Assembly: GCA_035295985.1 (NCBI GenBank)
Contig: DATHBT010000090.1
Span: 1 to 17,660 of the forward strand
Origin: JAIVGV01 sp035295985
Lineage (GTDB): Bacteria; Acidobacteriota; Blastocatellia; Pyrinomonadales; Pyrinomonadaceae
DNA: 17,660 nucleotides
Reading direction: 5' to 3'
Shown here: positions 1 through 7,625 of the stretch, in pieces
Layout of the letters: every line of letters starts with the position of its first letter
Position numbering within the stretch: position 1 is the first letter of the stretch
Program-made: the position numbers and the translations under genes
The notes under the pieces: model-generated
What the model was told of the DNA's origin: nothing
Databases searched by the model: none
What the model saw: only the letters and a program-made list of their open reading frames with translations

Positions 1-80
1 TTAAGTCCGCCCCCCCCTGTTCCGGAGCATGACCAAAATTCCAACCGGCCGATGAACGAAAAGAATCCCGGCCGCGCGAC
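1..80. other. Short non-coding edge segment downstream of the tricorn-like protease
   Basis: No credible gene is visible between the window edge and the protease stop codon at 81-83. On the minus strand the two CGGCCG-containing blocks near 46 and 70 could pair around a short T-containing loop just after the stop, but there is no clean T-tract, so a terminator is only a weak possibility. The segment may continue into an intergenic region outside the window. Confidence 0.4.
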
Positions 81-3000
81 TCATCTTCTCGCGTTCGTGC
101 GCCCGCCCAACTGCCCCGACAACTCGCGCACGGCCGCGTCGAGCTGCGTGTCTCTGTCTGAGTACGTCTCGCCGACCGGCCGCGTGGCCGCAACGTCCAC
201 GGGCCTCGGGTTCAGCTCCATGTTCTGCCCCGCGTTGTCCGTGATCTTCGTCCGTGGCAGGCGCACGACCGAGCCGTCGATGAGCGACTGGTTCCACGTG
301 TAGATGATCCAGCCGGCCGTCGGCTCGCCCACCACGCGGCCGAGCTTAAGCTGGCGGTAGCCTTCCGTGAAATCCTCGGCGTCGGAGAGCGAGTGTTGGT
401 TGATGACGAGCACGCTGGGCAACTCAGGCGCGCGCTGGCCGAGCACCGTGCGCGCGGGCGCGGCCGGCAGGTCGCGGTTCGTCATCGTCAGGTAGCCGCG
501 GCGCGAGAACACGTCTATCGCATAGACGTTGACGAAGCCGCCGTTGTTGTTGCGGAGGTCTATGACGACGCCCTCGCGCGCGTGGTTCTCGGCGTCGAGA
601 TCGACGTGGAGCTGCGCCAGCGCGTTGGAAGACATGTCGAACATGTGTACGTAGCCGAGCCGGCCGTTGCTCGCGCGCGCGACGTAGGCCCGGTTGTCCT
701 CTACCCACTGGCGGTAGAGCAGCGCCTTCTCTGTCTGCCCGTTGACGGGGCGCACGGCCAACTCCCTCCGGCCCGCGCCGTCCGCCGACTGTGCGACTGT
801 CAGGCTCACGCGCCGGTTGATCTTGTAGCCCAGCAGCTCGTCCAGGTTCGTGCGCGCGTCAACGGTCGTTCCGTCAACTGCGAGCAGGTAATCGCCAGGC
901 TTGATCTCGCGCGCGAGATCGGCGGGGCCGAGCGGGACGATCTTCGTCACGCGCAGGCGGCCCGAACGCTCGTACTCGACTCGGTCGAAGCGCAGGCCGA
1001 GCCGGCCCGTGTAGGGCTGAGCGGCGGCGTTGAATGGGGCTTGCACGCCGAGGTGCGAGGCGTTTAATTCGCCGACCATCAAGTTGAGGACGCGCCGCAT
1101 CTCGTCGGGCGTGCGCGAGCCTGCGACGAGCGGCTCGTAGCGCGAGCGCACCTCCTGCCAGTTTGCGCCGTGGTAGCTCGGATCGTAGAAGTGGTCGCGC
1201 AGCCAGCCCCAGGCCTGTTTGAAGACCTCCATCTTCTCGCGCGCGAAGTCCACGCCCATCTCGCCCGTGACTGCGAGCGGGCGCGCGCGCCCTTCGAGGT
1301 TGACGATCTGCAAGCGCCCGTTCTCGACGTAGAAAATCTCCTTGCTGTCTGGCGAGAACTGGGCGAGCGCCTTATTGCCGGCCGTGGAGGTCAACTGCTT
1401 GGCAACCGCCGGCTCGCGCGACAACTCGTCCAGGGGGAAGAGGTACAGGTTCTCCTGCCCGGCCGAGAAGGCGATCAGGACGACCCACTTGCCGTCGGGG
1501 CTGATGGCGTTGTAGTTCACGTCAACGCCGACGGGCAGCAGGCTCAGCCGACGCCTGACGCCTTCAAAGACAACCTCGACCGGCTTCGGCTTGCGCTCGT
1601 CCGCGCGCCCGGCCGCTCCGGCCGGCGACGGCGAAGCGGCCGGCGACGGCGAGGCGGTGGGCGACGGGCTTGCCGCCGGGGTCGGCGAGGGCTGCGGCTG
1701 CGGCGGCTCGCGCTGCGTGGGGCTGTTCGGCGGCGGCTGCTCGCGGAAGAGGTCGCGGAACTGATCCTCGCGGAAGCGAGGCGTGCGCGGGATGAGATCG
1801 ACGCGCGCGAGCTGGCCGGTCTCCGTGCGCTGGCCCGTCTCGAACAGAAGGTACGTCCCGTCGGGCGACCACGAGACCGTGTTGCTGTTGGCGTTGGCGA
1901 GGAAGCTGACGGGCTGCCCGTTCGGCTGGCCGCCGCCGTCGGCGCGTGCGACCGTGACGTTGCGGAACAACCTCTGGCCGATGGGCACGAAGGCGACCCA
2001 GCGGGAATCGGGCGACCACGCGAAGGGCCTTTCGGAGATGATCGGCGGCTGATCGAACCACGCGGTCGCGAGCAGCCGCTCCTGCTTCGTGTCAACGTCG
2101 AGGACGCGCATCTCGCGCCGGGCACGCTGGAAGCCGATCAACTTGCCGTCGGGCGAGAAGCGCGGGCTGGCGTCCGCTTGCGCCGCGTTCGTCAGCCGCG
2201 TCTCCGCGTTTGTCGCGAAGTCGAAAAGGTACAGGTGCGGTACGCCATCGCGGTCGGAGACGTAAACGAGGCGGCGGCTGTCGGGCGACCAGTTGATGCC
2301 CCACTCGTCGGCGGGCGTCGCGGTCAGTCGCTGCCCGTCGCCGCCGTCGGCAGAGGAGGCGGCGAAGACCTCCCCGCGCATCACGTAGGCCACCTTCTTG
2401 CCGTCGGGCGAGAGCGCGAAGTCCTGAATCTGATCCTGCTGCCGCAGGTGCTCCGTGCCCGGCCCCGAAGGCGCGCCGCGCCGTGTGATCGGGACTTCGG
2501 CCGCGCGCCCGCCCGCGGTGTCCAGACGCCACACGCGGAAGTCGCGCTCGAAGACGATTGTCCGGCCGTCGTACGAAATGCTCGGCCAGAGCACGCGGCC
2601 CGACGTGAAATTAGTGACCGGCTTCGCCGCCCCGTCCGGCGCGCGCCGCCAGACGTTCTGCGCGCCGCCGCGGTCGGAGACGTAGAAGAGCGTGCGCCCG
2701 TCCGCGCCCCACATAGGCCACAGCTCGCGCGCGGCGCGCCGCGTGATCTGCTCGTAGGACGCGGGCGCGGCCGTGTCGTTCGCGTTGCGGAGCACCCAGA
2801 TTTCAGACTCGTCTATGTGGCTGCTCCCGCGCCGCCACCACTGGCCCGACGCGATGCCGCGCGCCGTGAACGCGACCGCCGAGTCGTCCGGCGCGGCCTG
2901 CGAGAAGAACTCGTTGGTGTAGCGGTCGGCGCTCAACTGCATCGGCGTCCCGCCCTCGGAGGAGACGCGGAACAGGTCGTTCATGCCGGCGATGTCGCGC

Positions 3001-3473
3001 GAGGTCGAGGAGAAGTAGAGCCAGCGGCCGTCGCGCGACCAGCCGTCGAGCTGGTCGTTGAAGTCGTCGAAGGTGATCCGTTTGAGATCGCCCGAGGCGA
3101 AGGTGAGGACGTAGATGTCGCCGTTACCCGTGCGCGTCGAGACGAAGGCGAGGCGGCGTCCGTCGGGCGAATACTGGGGCCGCCTCTCGTCGGACGGGTG
3201 CGAGACGAGCAGGCGCGCCTCGCCGCCCGCGGCCGGCACCGTCCACACGTCGCCGCCTGAGACGAAGGCAATCTCGGAACGGTCGGGCGAGATCGCAGGC
3301 TCCGCGAAGTAGGGCTGCGGTTCGGGCGTCGGAGACGCTTGCGGTACCTTCGCTGCATGGAACGATGAAGGCGAGGCGACCTGGGCAATCTGTTCAGCCG
3401 CGGCGGCCGGCGCGGCGTGTTGCGCGAGGGGCGCGGCGGCGAGCGCGAGGGCGCACAGGACTCTGAGGGTCAT
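81..3473 (-). CDS. Secreted tricorn-like S41 peptidase with beta-propeller and PDZ domain
   Basis: The product is 1130 aa, close to archaeal tricorn in size and layout. I chose the ATG at 3473 because GGAGG lies six bases upstream and a hydrophobic Ala-rich signal peptide follows; an in-frame extension upstream lacks both. Residues about 50-575 are TolB/PD40-type propeller blades with recurring SPDG/SPDS motifs. Residues about 575-630 are a Pro/Ser/Ala-rich linker, followed by another PD40-like stretch. The C-terminal half has the tricorn core (from about 725), a PDZ domain (about 820-895) and the S41 domain. Aligning motifs by eye with tricorn gives a catalytic set of Ser806-His807 (NASHLGV), nucleophile Ser1030 (HSLSDAED) and Glu1086 (NMELNP), with tricorn-like spacing, plus the NNNGG oxyanion region. 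Family knowledge suggests degradation of oligopeptides; the signal peptide places it in the periplasm or outside the cell. It is divergent from the next operon. Active residues all appear present. Confidence 0.93.
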   Translation of the reverse strand: MTLRVLCALALAAAPLAQHAAPAAAAEQIAQVASPSSFHAAKVPQASPTPEPQPYFAEPAISPDRSEIAFVSGGDVWTVPAAGGEARLLVSHPSDERRPQYSPDGRRLAFVSTRTGNGDIYVLTFASGDLKRITFDDFNDQLDGWSRDGRWLYFSSTSRDIAGMNDLFRVSSEGGTPMQLSADRYTNEFFSQAAPDDSAVAFTARGIASGQWWRRGSSHIDESEIWVLRNANDTAAPASYEQITRRAARELWPMWGADGRTLFYVSDRGGAQNVWRRAPDGAAKPVTNFTSGRVLWPSISYDGRTIVFERDFRVWRLDTAGGRAAEVPITRRGAPSGPGTEHLRQQDQIQDFALSPDGKKVAYVMRGEVFAASSADGGDGQRLTATPADEWGINWSPDSRRLVYVSDRDGVPHLYLFDFATNAETRLTNAAQADASPRFSPDGKLIGFQRARREMRVLDVDTKQERLLATAWFDQPPIISERPFAWSPDSRWVAFVPIGQRLFRNVTVARADGGGQPNGQPVSFLANANSNTVSWSPDGTYLLFETGQRTETGQLARVDLIPRTPRFREDQFRDLFREQPPPNSPTQREPPQPQPSPTPAASPSPTASPSPAASPSPAGAAGRADERKPKPVEVVFEGVRRRLSLLPVGVDVNYNAISPDGKWVVLIAFSAGQENLYLFPLDELSREPAVAKQLTSTAGNKALAQFSPDSKEIFYVENGRLQIVNLEGRARPLAVTGEMGVDFAREKMEVFKQAWGWLRDHFYDPSYHGANWQEVRSRYEPLVAGSRTPDEMRRVLNLMVGELNASHLGVQAPFNAAAQPYTGRLGLRFDRVEYERSGRLRVTKIVPLGPADLAREIKPGDYLLAVDGTTVDARTNLDELLGYKINRRVSLTVAQSADGAGRRELAVRPVNGQTEKALLYRQWVEDNRAYVARASNGRLGYVHMFDMSSNALAQLHVDLDAENHAREGVVIDLRNNNGGFVNVYAIDVFSRRGYLTMTNRDLPAAPARTVLGQRAPELPSVLVINQHSLSDAEDFTEGYRQLKLGRVVGEPTAGWIIYTWNQSLIDGSVVRLPRTKITDNAGQNMELNPRPVDVAATRPVGETYSDRDTQLDAAVRELSGQLGGRTNARR

Positions 3474-3549
3474 CCGTCCTCCGGGACTTCGGAACTGACT
3501 TCGTCCGAAATTATTTATGCGTTGTGTGCCGATAATGGGAACCGGCCGC

Positions 3550-3555
3550 AATATA
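3550..3555 (-). promoter_or_regulatory. Possible extended -10 promoter element for the tricorn-like protease
   Basis: On the minus strand the sequence reads TGC followed by TATATT, an extended -10 pattern, about 77 bases upstream of the protease ATG. No good -35 hexamer lies at 16-18 bases, which is tolerated with extended -10 sites. It sits in the AT-richer divergent region 3474-3645 shared with the metalloenzyme operon. No equally good promoter was seen for the plus-strand side. Confidence 0.35.
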
Positions 3556-3645
3556 GCAGACGCGCGCCCCGGCCGGTCGAAAAATTTTCCGCAGAAGTCC
3601 GAACCACTTGCCACGCCACGGCTTCAATGTTACTTATCCCGACGA

Positions 3646-4551
3646 ATGTCCGACTCGCTCCTCCTGATCTTCATCGACGGCCTCGGCATCGGCACGCGCG
3701 GGCCGCACAACCCGCTCTCGCTGCTCGGCGACACGGCACGGCCGCTCGCCGTCTTCGAGGGCGAAGAACCGGAGTTGCCGCACGAGGGCGTGCTCGTCCG
3801 CACCGACGCCTGTCTGGGCGTCGAGGGACGGCCGCAGAGCGCGTCGGGGCAGACGACGATCCTGACGGGCGTCAACGTGCCAGCACGCCTCGGCTACCAC
3901 AAGCAGGGTTTTCCGAACGAAGACATGCGCGCGATACTGCGCGAGCACTCAATCTTCCTGCAACTCGCCCGCGCGGGCGTCGCGCCCGTCACCTTCGCCA
4001 ACGCCTACACGCCGAATTTTTTTGCCGAGCGCCCGCGCTGGGTCTCGGCCACGACCGTCGCCGTCGAAGCGGCGGGCCTGTCTTTCCGCACGCTCGAAGA
4101 CCTGCTCGCCGCCCGGGCCATCTTCCAGGATTTCACGAACCGGGTGCTACAAGAGCGCGGCTTCGACGCGCCCGCGCGCGAGCCGGAGGAGGCGGCCGAA
4201 GTGCTCGCGCGGATAGCGGCCGAGCACCGCTTTACGCTCTACGAGTATTTCATCACCGACCGCGTCGGCCACGCGCAGGACGAGCGGGGCGCGCTCGCGG
4301 TGCTGACGAACCTCGCGCGCTTCGTCCGCGCGGTGCTCGCGCGCGTCGATCTCGCCCGCACGACCGTCACCCTCACGAGCGATCACGGGAACGTCGAAGA
4401 CCTCTCTTTAAAAAATCACACGCGCAACCTCGTCCCGACGCTCGCGTGGGGGCCGGGCCGCATGACCGTGGCGGCCCGCGTCCGCAACCTCGCCGACATC
4501 ACGCCTACAATCGTCGAAATCCTCTCAGCCGGAAAGGCCGCGCACGCATGA
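3646..4551 (+). CDS. Alkaline-phosphatase-superfamily metalloenzyme, iPGM-like
   Basis: The 301-aa product has the metal-binding core of the alkaline phosphatase superfamily as seen in cofactor-independent phosphoglycerate mutase. Visible motifs are FIDGLGIG with Asp11 as a metal ligand, QSASGQT around Ser66 in the position of the iPGM nucleophile (NSEVGH), ITDRVGHAQD, and the C-terminal TSDHGNVED and HTRNLVP metal-ligand blocks. It is much shorter than true iPGM (about 510 aa) and lacks room for the inserted transferase domain, so it is more likely a phosphatase or hydrolase of unknown substrate than a mutase. The ATG at 3646 starts exactly where family similarity begins; a longer in-frame opening to 3517 looks non-coding. 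Its stop overlaps the start of the transporter gene (ATGA), so the two are translationally coupled. Naming a substrate would be guesswork. Confidence 0.85.
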   Translation: MSDSLLLIFIDGLGIGTRGPHNPLSLLGDTARPLAVFEGEEPELPHEGVLVRTDACLGVEGRPQSASGQTTILTGVNVPARLGYHKQGFPNEDMRAILREHSIFLQLARAGVAPVTFANAYTPNFFAERPRWVSATTVAVEAAGLSFRTLEDLLAARAIFQDFTNRVLQERGFDAPAREPEEAAEVLARIAAEHRFTLYEYFITDRVGHAQDERGALAVLTNLARFVRAVLARVDLARTTVTLTSDHGNVEDLSLKNHTRNLVPTLAWGPGRMTVAARVRNLADITPTIVEILSAGKAAHA

Positions 4552-5996
4552 GCGATCCGACAACCGAGGCGAAGGTTGAAGAGGCAGCGCTGCCGAGCGG
4601 CGGGCGGGCGACGCTCGCGAAGAACGACCGCCGCGAGGTCTTCGGCTGGATGATGTACGACTGGGCCAACTCGGCCTTCTTCACCACGGTCGTCGGCGCG
4701 ATGTTCGGGCCGTACCTGACGAGCGTGGCGCAAGCCGCGGTCGGCGAGGAGGGGGCGGTCATCAGCTTCGGCTCGCTCTACTCCATCTCCGCGAAGTCGT
4801 TCTTCCCGCTCTGCGTCTCGCTCGCGGTGCTGCTGCAGGTCGTCCTGCTCCCAGTGCTCGGCGCGGTCGCCGACTACTCTCACTGGAAGAAGCGGCTGAT
4901 GGCCGCCTTCTGCTACGCGGGCGCGGCCTGCACCTGCCTGATGTTCTTCGTCACGCCCGGCCGACAACTCCTCGGCGGGCTGCTCTTCATCCTGGCCGTC
5001 CTCTGCATCAACGCCTCAATCGTCCTCTACAACTCGTACCTGCCGCAGATCACGACCGAGGACAGGCGCGACCGCGTGTCGAGCCGCGGATTCGCGCTCG
5101 GCTACCTCGGCGGCGGGCTGCTGCTCGTCGTGAATCTCGCGCTCGTGCAGTCGGCCCCGCGCCTCGGCATCTCGACGGGCACGGCCGTCCGCCTCGCGCT
5201 GCTCTCGGCCGGGGTGTGGTGGGGCGGCTTCGCGCTCTTCACCTTCTCGCGCCTGCGCCCGCGCCCGGCCGCGCGCGTGATGCCCGCGGGGTACAACTAC
5301 CTCTCCATCGGCTTCTCGGAGCTGCGGAGGACTTTCGGCGAGCTGCGCCGCCTGCGCCACACCCTCCGCTTCCTCGTCGCCTACCTGTTCTACATCGACG
5401 GCGTGCAGACGGTCATCAGCATGGCCTCGGTCTTCCTGGCGCAGGAGCTGTTCGCGGCGCGGGGCCTGGAGACCGATCCGTCGTTCCTGATCGGCATCTT
5501 CCTGCTGGTGCAGTTCGTCGCCATCGCGGGCGCGCTCATCTTCGAGCGGCTGGCGCGCGTGGCGGGGACGAAGTGGGCGATTTTCGTCGCGGTCGTCATC
5601 TGGTCGGGCTTGGTGATCTACGCCTACGCCTTTTTGCAGACGACGCGGCAGGCGTGGGGTCTGGGCGCGGTGATCGGGCTGGTGCTCGGAGGGGTGCAGG
5701 CGCTCTCGCGCTCGCTCTACTCGCGGATGATTCCGGCGGGGCGTGAGGCGGCGTTCTTCGGGCTGTACGAAATCTCGGAGCGCGCGTCGTGGATGGGCAC
5801 GTTGATGTTCTTCTTCGTGGTCAACGCCACGGGTTCCTACCGGCAGGCGATCCTGTTCCTCATCTCTTTCTTCATCATCGGCCTCGTCATCCTGCTCGTC
5901 ACCGACGCGGATCGCGCCGTACACGAGGCCGGCAACCTCCTCCCCGAAGAAGTCGGCGGAACAGACGGACAGCCGGCCCTAGCGGCTGACAGCTAA
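4548..5996 (+). CDS. UMF1-family MFS transporter (Atg22-like)
   Basis: A 482-aa polytopic membrane protein with about twelve hydrophobic segments. The N-terminal signature of this family is clear: FGWMMYDWANSAFFTTV at about residues 32-48, then a first long loop and a second hallmark, RGFALGYLGGG. UMF1 proteins are related to yeast vacuolar Atg22, an amino acid effluxer; bacterial members are probably exporters or permeases with unassigned substrates. The start is fixed by the ATGA overlap with the metalloenzyme stop, and no other start fits. About 30 hydrophilic residues precede the first membrane segment. Being coupled to a phosphatase-like enzyme suggests the pair may act on or move one metabolite, but nothing in the sequence says which. 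The convergent gap to the next gene is only 30 bases and contains no good terminator. Confidence 0.92.
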   Translation: MSDPTTEAKVEEAALPSGGRATLAKNDRREVFGWMMYDWANSAFFTTVVGAMFGPYLTSVAQAAVGEEGAVISFGSLYSISAKSFFPLCVSLAVLLQVVLLPVLGAVADYSHWKKRLMAAFCYAGAACTCLMFFVTPGRQLLGGLLFILAVLCINASIVLYNSYLPQITTEDRRDRVSSRGFALGYLGGGLLLVVNLALVQSAPRLGISTGTAVRLALLSAGVWWGGFALFTFSRLRPRPAARVMPAGYNYLSIGFSELRRTFGELRRLRHTLRFLVAYLFYIDGVQTVISMASVFLAQELFAARGLETDPSFLIGIFLLVQFVAIAGALIFERLARVAGTKWAIFVAVVIWSGLVIYAYAFLQTTRQAWGLGAVIGLVLGGVQALSRSLYSRMIPAGREAAFFGLYEISERASWMGTLMFFFVVNATGSYRQAILFLISFFIIGLVILLVTDADRAVHEAGNLLPEEVGGTDGQPALAADS

Positions 5997-6026
5997 ACCC
6001 CCGTCGCCGCAGCACACGCCGCCCCG

Positions 6027-6359
6027 TTAAAGTTTGTCTCCGGCCGCGCGCGGGCGCGAGCCGCCGAGGGCCGAGCGTTCGAGGCAGTCGGTCGAGCAAT
6101 AGACTTCGGCGGAAGAGCGGGCGGCCAGTGCGCGCGATGAGGGGAGCCACGTGCCGCAGGACGAGCAGCGGACGAGTCGTTCGCCCGACGCGGCGGCCGT
6201 GTGGCGCGGCGCGGTGCCGGGCAAGTCTTGCCGGGAGAATCGACGCACGTCGCGGACGAAGCCGAAGGCGCGCCGCGCCATGTGTATGTAGGGCCGCAGC
6301 CGCCAGTAAACGAGCAGCGCGACGAAGAGGAACACTGCGAGCAGGAGCAGGTACTTCAC
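6027..6359 (-). CDS. PP0621-type small membrane protein with zinc ribbon
   Basis: A 110-aa protein with one N-terminal membrane segment (about residues 3-19), a basic juxtamembrane helix, and a C-terminal metal-binding knuckle: Cys65 and Cys68 (RCSSCG) paired with Cys88 and Cys92 (YCSTDC). This arrangement, including a phrase of the type CxxCGxxLPxSxA, matches the PP0621/zinc-ribbon family found next to many unrelated genes; its function is unknown. The start codon is GTG at 6359, whose GTGA overlaps the stop of the upstream TPR gene, so the two are coupled. Topology is probably N-terminal anchor with a cytoplasmic zinc ribbon, which is an inference. Confidence 0.8.
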   Translation of the reverse strand: MKYLLLLAVFLFVALLVYWRLRPYIHMARRAFGFVRDVRRFSRQDLPGTAPRHTAAASGERLVRCSSCGTWLPSSRALAARSSAEVYCSTDCLERSALGGSRPRAAGDKL

Positions 6360-7111
6360 TCGCGCCCCCTCGCGCCGTTACCGCCGCGCGCCGCGGCCAG
6401 CTCTTCGCGCAGTTTCGGGATGGACTGGTTCGACGGGTTCACCTGTTGCAGCTCTTCGATGCGGCGCGCGGCCTCCGCGAACGCTCCCGTCGTGATGAGC
6501 GACGAGGCGAGGTTCTGCAAGGCCATCTCGTGGCGCGGGTCTGCGGCGAGCGCCTTGCGGTATTCGCGCGCCGCGCTCTCCGGGTCGGGCGGTCGGCCGT
6601 AGAAGTAAGTCATGCCGAGCAAGGTGTGCGCGTTCACGTCGCCGGGCCGGGCTTCGAGCGCCTTGACGTAGTAGCCGCGTGCCTCGTTGAAATTCTGCGG
6701 ATCGCGCGCGAGTCCGAGCGTCAGGTATGAGTTGCCGATGAGCAGGAGCAGATCGTAGTTCCCGGGGTCTGCCTCGTGCGCGCGTTTGAGGAGTCGTACG
6801 GCGTCCGCGAGCACGGCGGACTGGCCCGTAGTCAGCGCGTGGCGGTAAGCCTCCTCGCCGGCCTGCCGCTGGACATTCATATCAGCCGGGTTCGCGTCGG
6901 CCCTTGCGATCAGCTCCCTGACCTGCGCCCCGTCCTGTGGAGCGCCCTGCCCGACTGTCTGCGCGCCGGCCTGCGATTGGGTGCGCACGCGCGCAAGCTC
7001 GGAGCGCAGCTCGTCCAGCTCGCGGCGGTTCGCGGCGTTGGCGAAGAGGAAGCTGGCGATTGCTCCGAGCGCGAGGCCCGCCAGCGCGTAGAGGAGTTTC
7101 TGCCTGTCCAC
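6356..7111 (-). CDS. Membrane-anchored tetratricopeptide repeat protein
   Basis: A 251-aa protein. Residues about 6-26 form one membrane segment, followed by a short charged coiled-coil-like helix (RRELDELRSELARV) and then four or so TPR units between about 75 and 240, with typical patterns such as ALEARPGDVNAHTLLGMTYF and ALAADPRHEMALQNLASSL. The topology resembles periplasmic TPR proteins such as NrfG/CcmI-type assembly factors, but no cytochrome maturation gene is nearby, so I do not give that name. The start is GTG at 7111; no strong ribosome binding site precedes it, so a nearby alternative cannot be excluded. It overlaps the zinc-ribbon gene by four bases and forms an operon with it. 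A weak extended -10 (TGC TAAACT) on the minus strand lies at 7147-7152. Confidence 0.82.
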   Translation of the reverse strand: MDRQKLLYALAGLALGAIASFLFANAANRRELDELRSELARVRTQSQAGAQTVGQGAPQDGAQVRELIARADANPADMNVQRQAGEEAYRHALTTGQSAVLADAVRLLKRAHEADPGNYDLLLLIGNSYLTLGLARDPQNFNEARGYYVKALEARPGDVNAHTLLGMTYFYGRPPDPESAAREYRKALAADPRHEMALQNLASSLITTGAFAEAARRIEELQQVNPSNQSIPKLREELAAARGGNGARGRE

Positions 7112-7171
7112 GTTGAAACTCGAAGAAGGGACTTCGGACGCGGTCGAGTTTAGCAGACGGGTTTACGAAAG

Positions 7172-7211
7172 ACGACGCACGCACACTCTCGGTTAAGTGT
7201 GCGTGCGTCGT
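7172..7211. terminator. Perfect 16-bp stem hairpin, candidate terminator
   Basis: Bases 7172-7187 and 7196-7211 are exact reverse complements (core CGACGCACGCACAC), with an eight-base loop. It lies 45 bases beyond the stop of the ribbon-helix-helix gene and upstream of the TPR gene, both read leftwards. Read on the minus strand the stem is followed by only a short CTTTCG, so it is not a textbook intrinsic terminator. It may be a Rho-blocking RNA stem or a protein-binding site for the TPR promoter. Confidence 0.55.
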
Positions 7212-7255
7212 ACTTGTTCGACTACGGCGAGACGACGTGCGTCCGTGTAATCTCG

Positions 7256-7537
7256 CTACTCTTCGGGGGGTCGGCCGGCGTCGGGTTCGGAGCCGACGGG
7301 CAGGTCGCCGCGGCGGCGGCGCTCGGGCGGGTCTGCGGCGCGGCGGCGGGGCGGCGAGGCGGACGTGCGCCGGTCAACCATCCCCGGCGGGAGCTGTCGG
7401 CCGTGGACGGCCTCAGTTAGGATGCGCGTGATCTCCTGCGAGAGCGTGCGGTGCTCGGCCGCCGCGCGCCGCTGCAAAGTCTCTTTCAGATCGCGCGGGA
7501 CGTACGCGCCGATGAAAACCCCTTTCCGGTTGACCAT
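7256..7537 (-). CDS. Small ribbon-helix-helix protein with Arg/Pro-rich tail
   Basis: A 93-aa protein. Residues about 5-45 match a ribbon-helix-helix (Arc/CopG-like) fold: a beta-strand KGVFIGAYVP, helix RDLKETLQRRAAAEH, turn RTLS and helix QEITRILTEAV. Residues 46-93 are low-complexity, rich in Arg, Pro, Ser and Glu, and probably disordered. Such N-terminal domains bind DNA as dimers and often serve as antitoxins or repressors. No toxin gene (PIN, RelE or similar) lies beside it: RNase P RNA is upstream and a TPR gene downstream. So it is best called an orphan DNA-binding protein, possibly autoregulatory. The ATG at 7537 begins right at the fold. No strong ribosome binding site is seen. Confidence 0.75.
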   Translation of the reverse strand: MVNRKGVFIGAYVPRDLKETLQRRAAAEHRTLSQEITRILTEAVHGRQLPPGMVDRRTSASPPRRRAADPPERRRRGDLPVGSEPDAGRPPEE

Positions 7538-7611
7538 TGCGGTTTCGTCTGCCTTTCGCCGACAGCAGGTTGGGAGAGCTTTCGCGAACCCGTCTGAAAC
7601 TCCCGGGGCTT

Positions 7612-7625
7612 AAAAAAAAGTAGCG
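7612..7625 (-). terminator. T-tract at the 3' end of RNase P RNA
   Basis: On the minus strand a run of eight T residues (A run at 7612-7619 on the plus strand) comes a few bases after the 3' strand of the P1 helix. No local hairpin precedes it, so either P1 itself acts as the terminator stem or the tract marks the end of the transcript after processing. Confidence 0.6.

Noticed and set aside
1170..3260. A 696-codon open frame on the plus strand, antisense to the protease
   Set aside because: It is a by-product of high GC at third codon positions. The encoded sequence is Arg/Ala/Val-rich low complexity without motifs, while the opposite strand encodes a complete tricorn-like enzyme.
3646..4551. 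Authentic phosphoglycerate mutase (gpmI)
   Set aside because: The motifs resemble iPGM but the protein is about 200 residues too short and lacks the inserted transferase domain.
5016..5924. A 302-codon open frame on the minus strand within the UMF1 gene
   Set aside because: The plus strand carries a clear membrane transporter with its family signature; the antisense product is charged low complexity.
7256..7537. Antitoxin of a toxin-antitoxin pair
   Set aside because: The fold fits, but no toxin-like gene is adjacent on either side: RNase P RNA and a TPR gene flank it.
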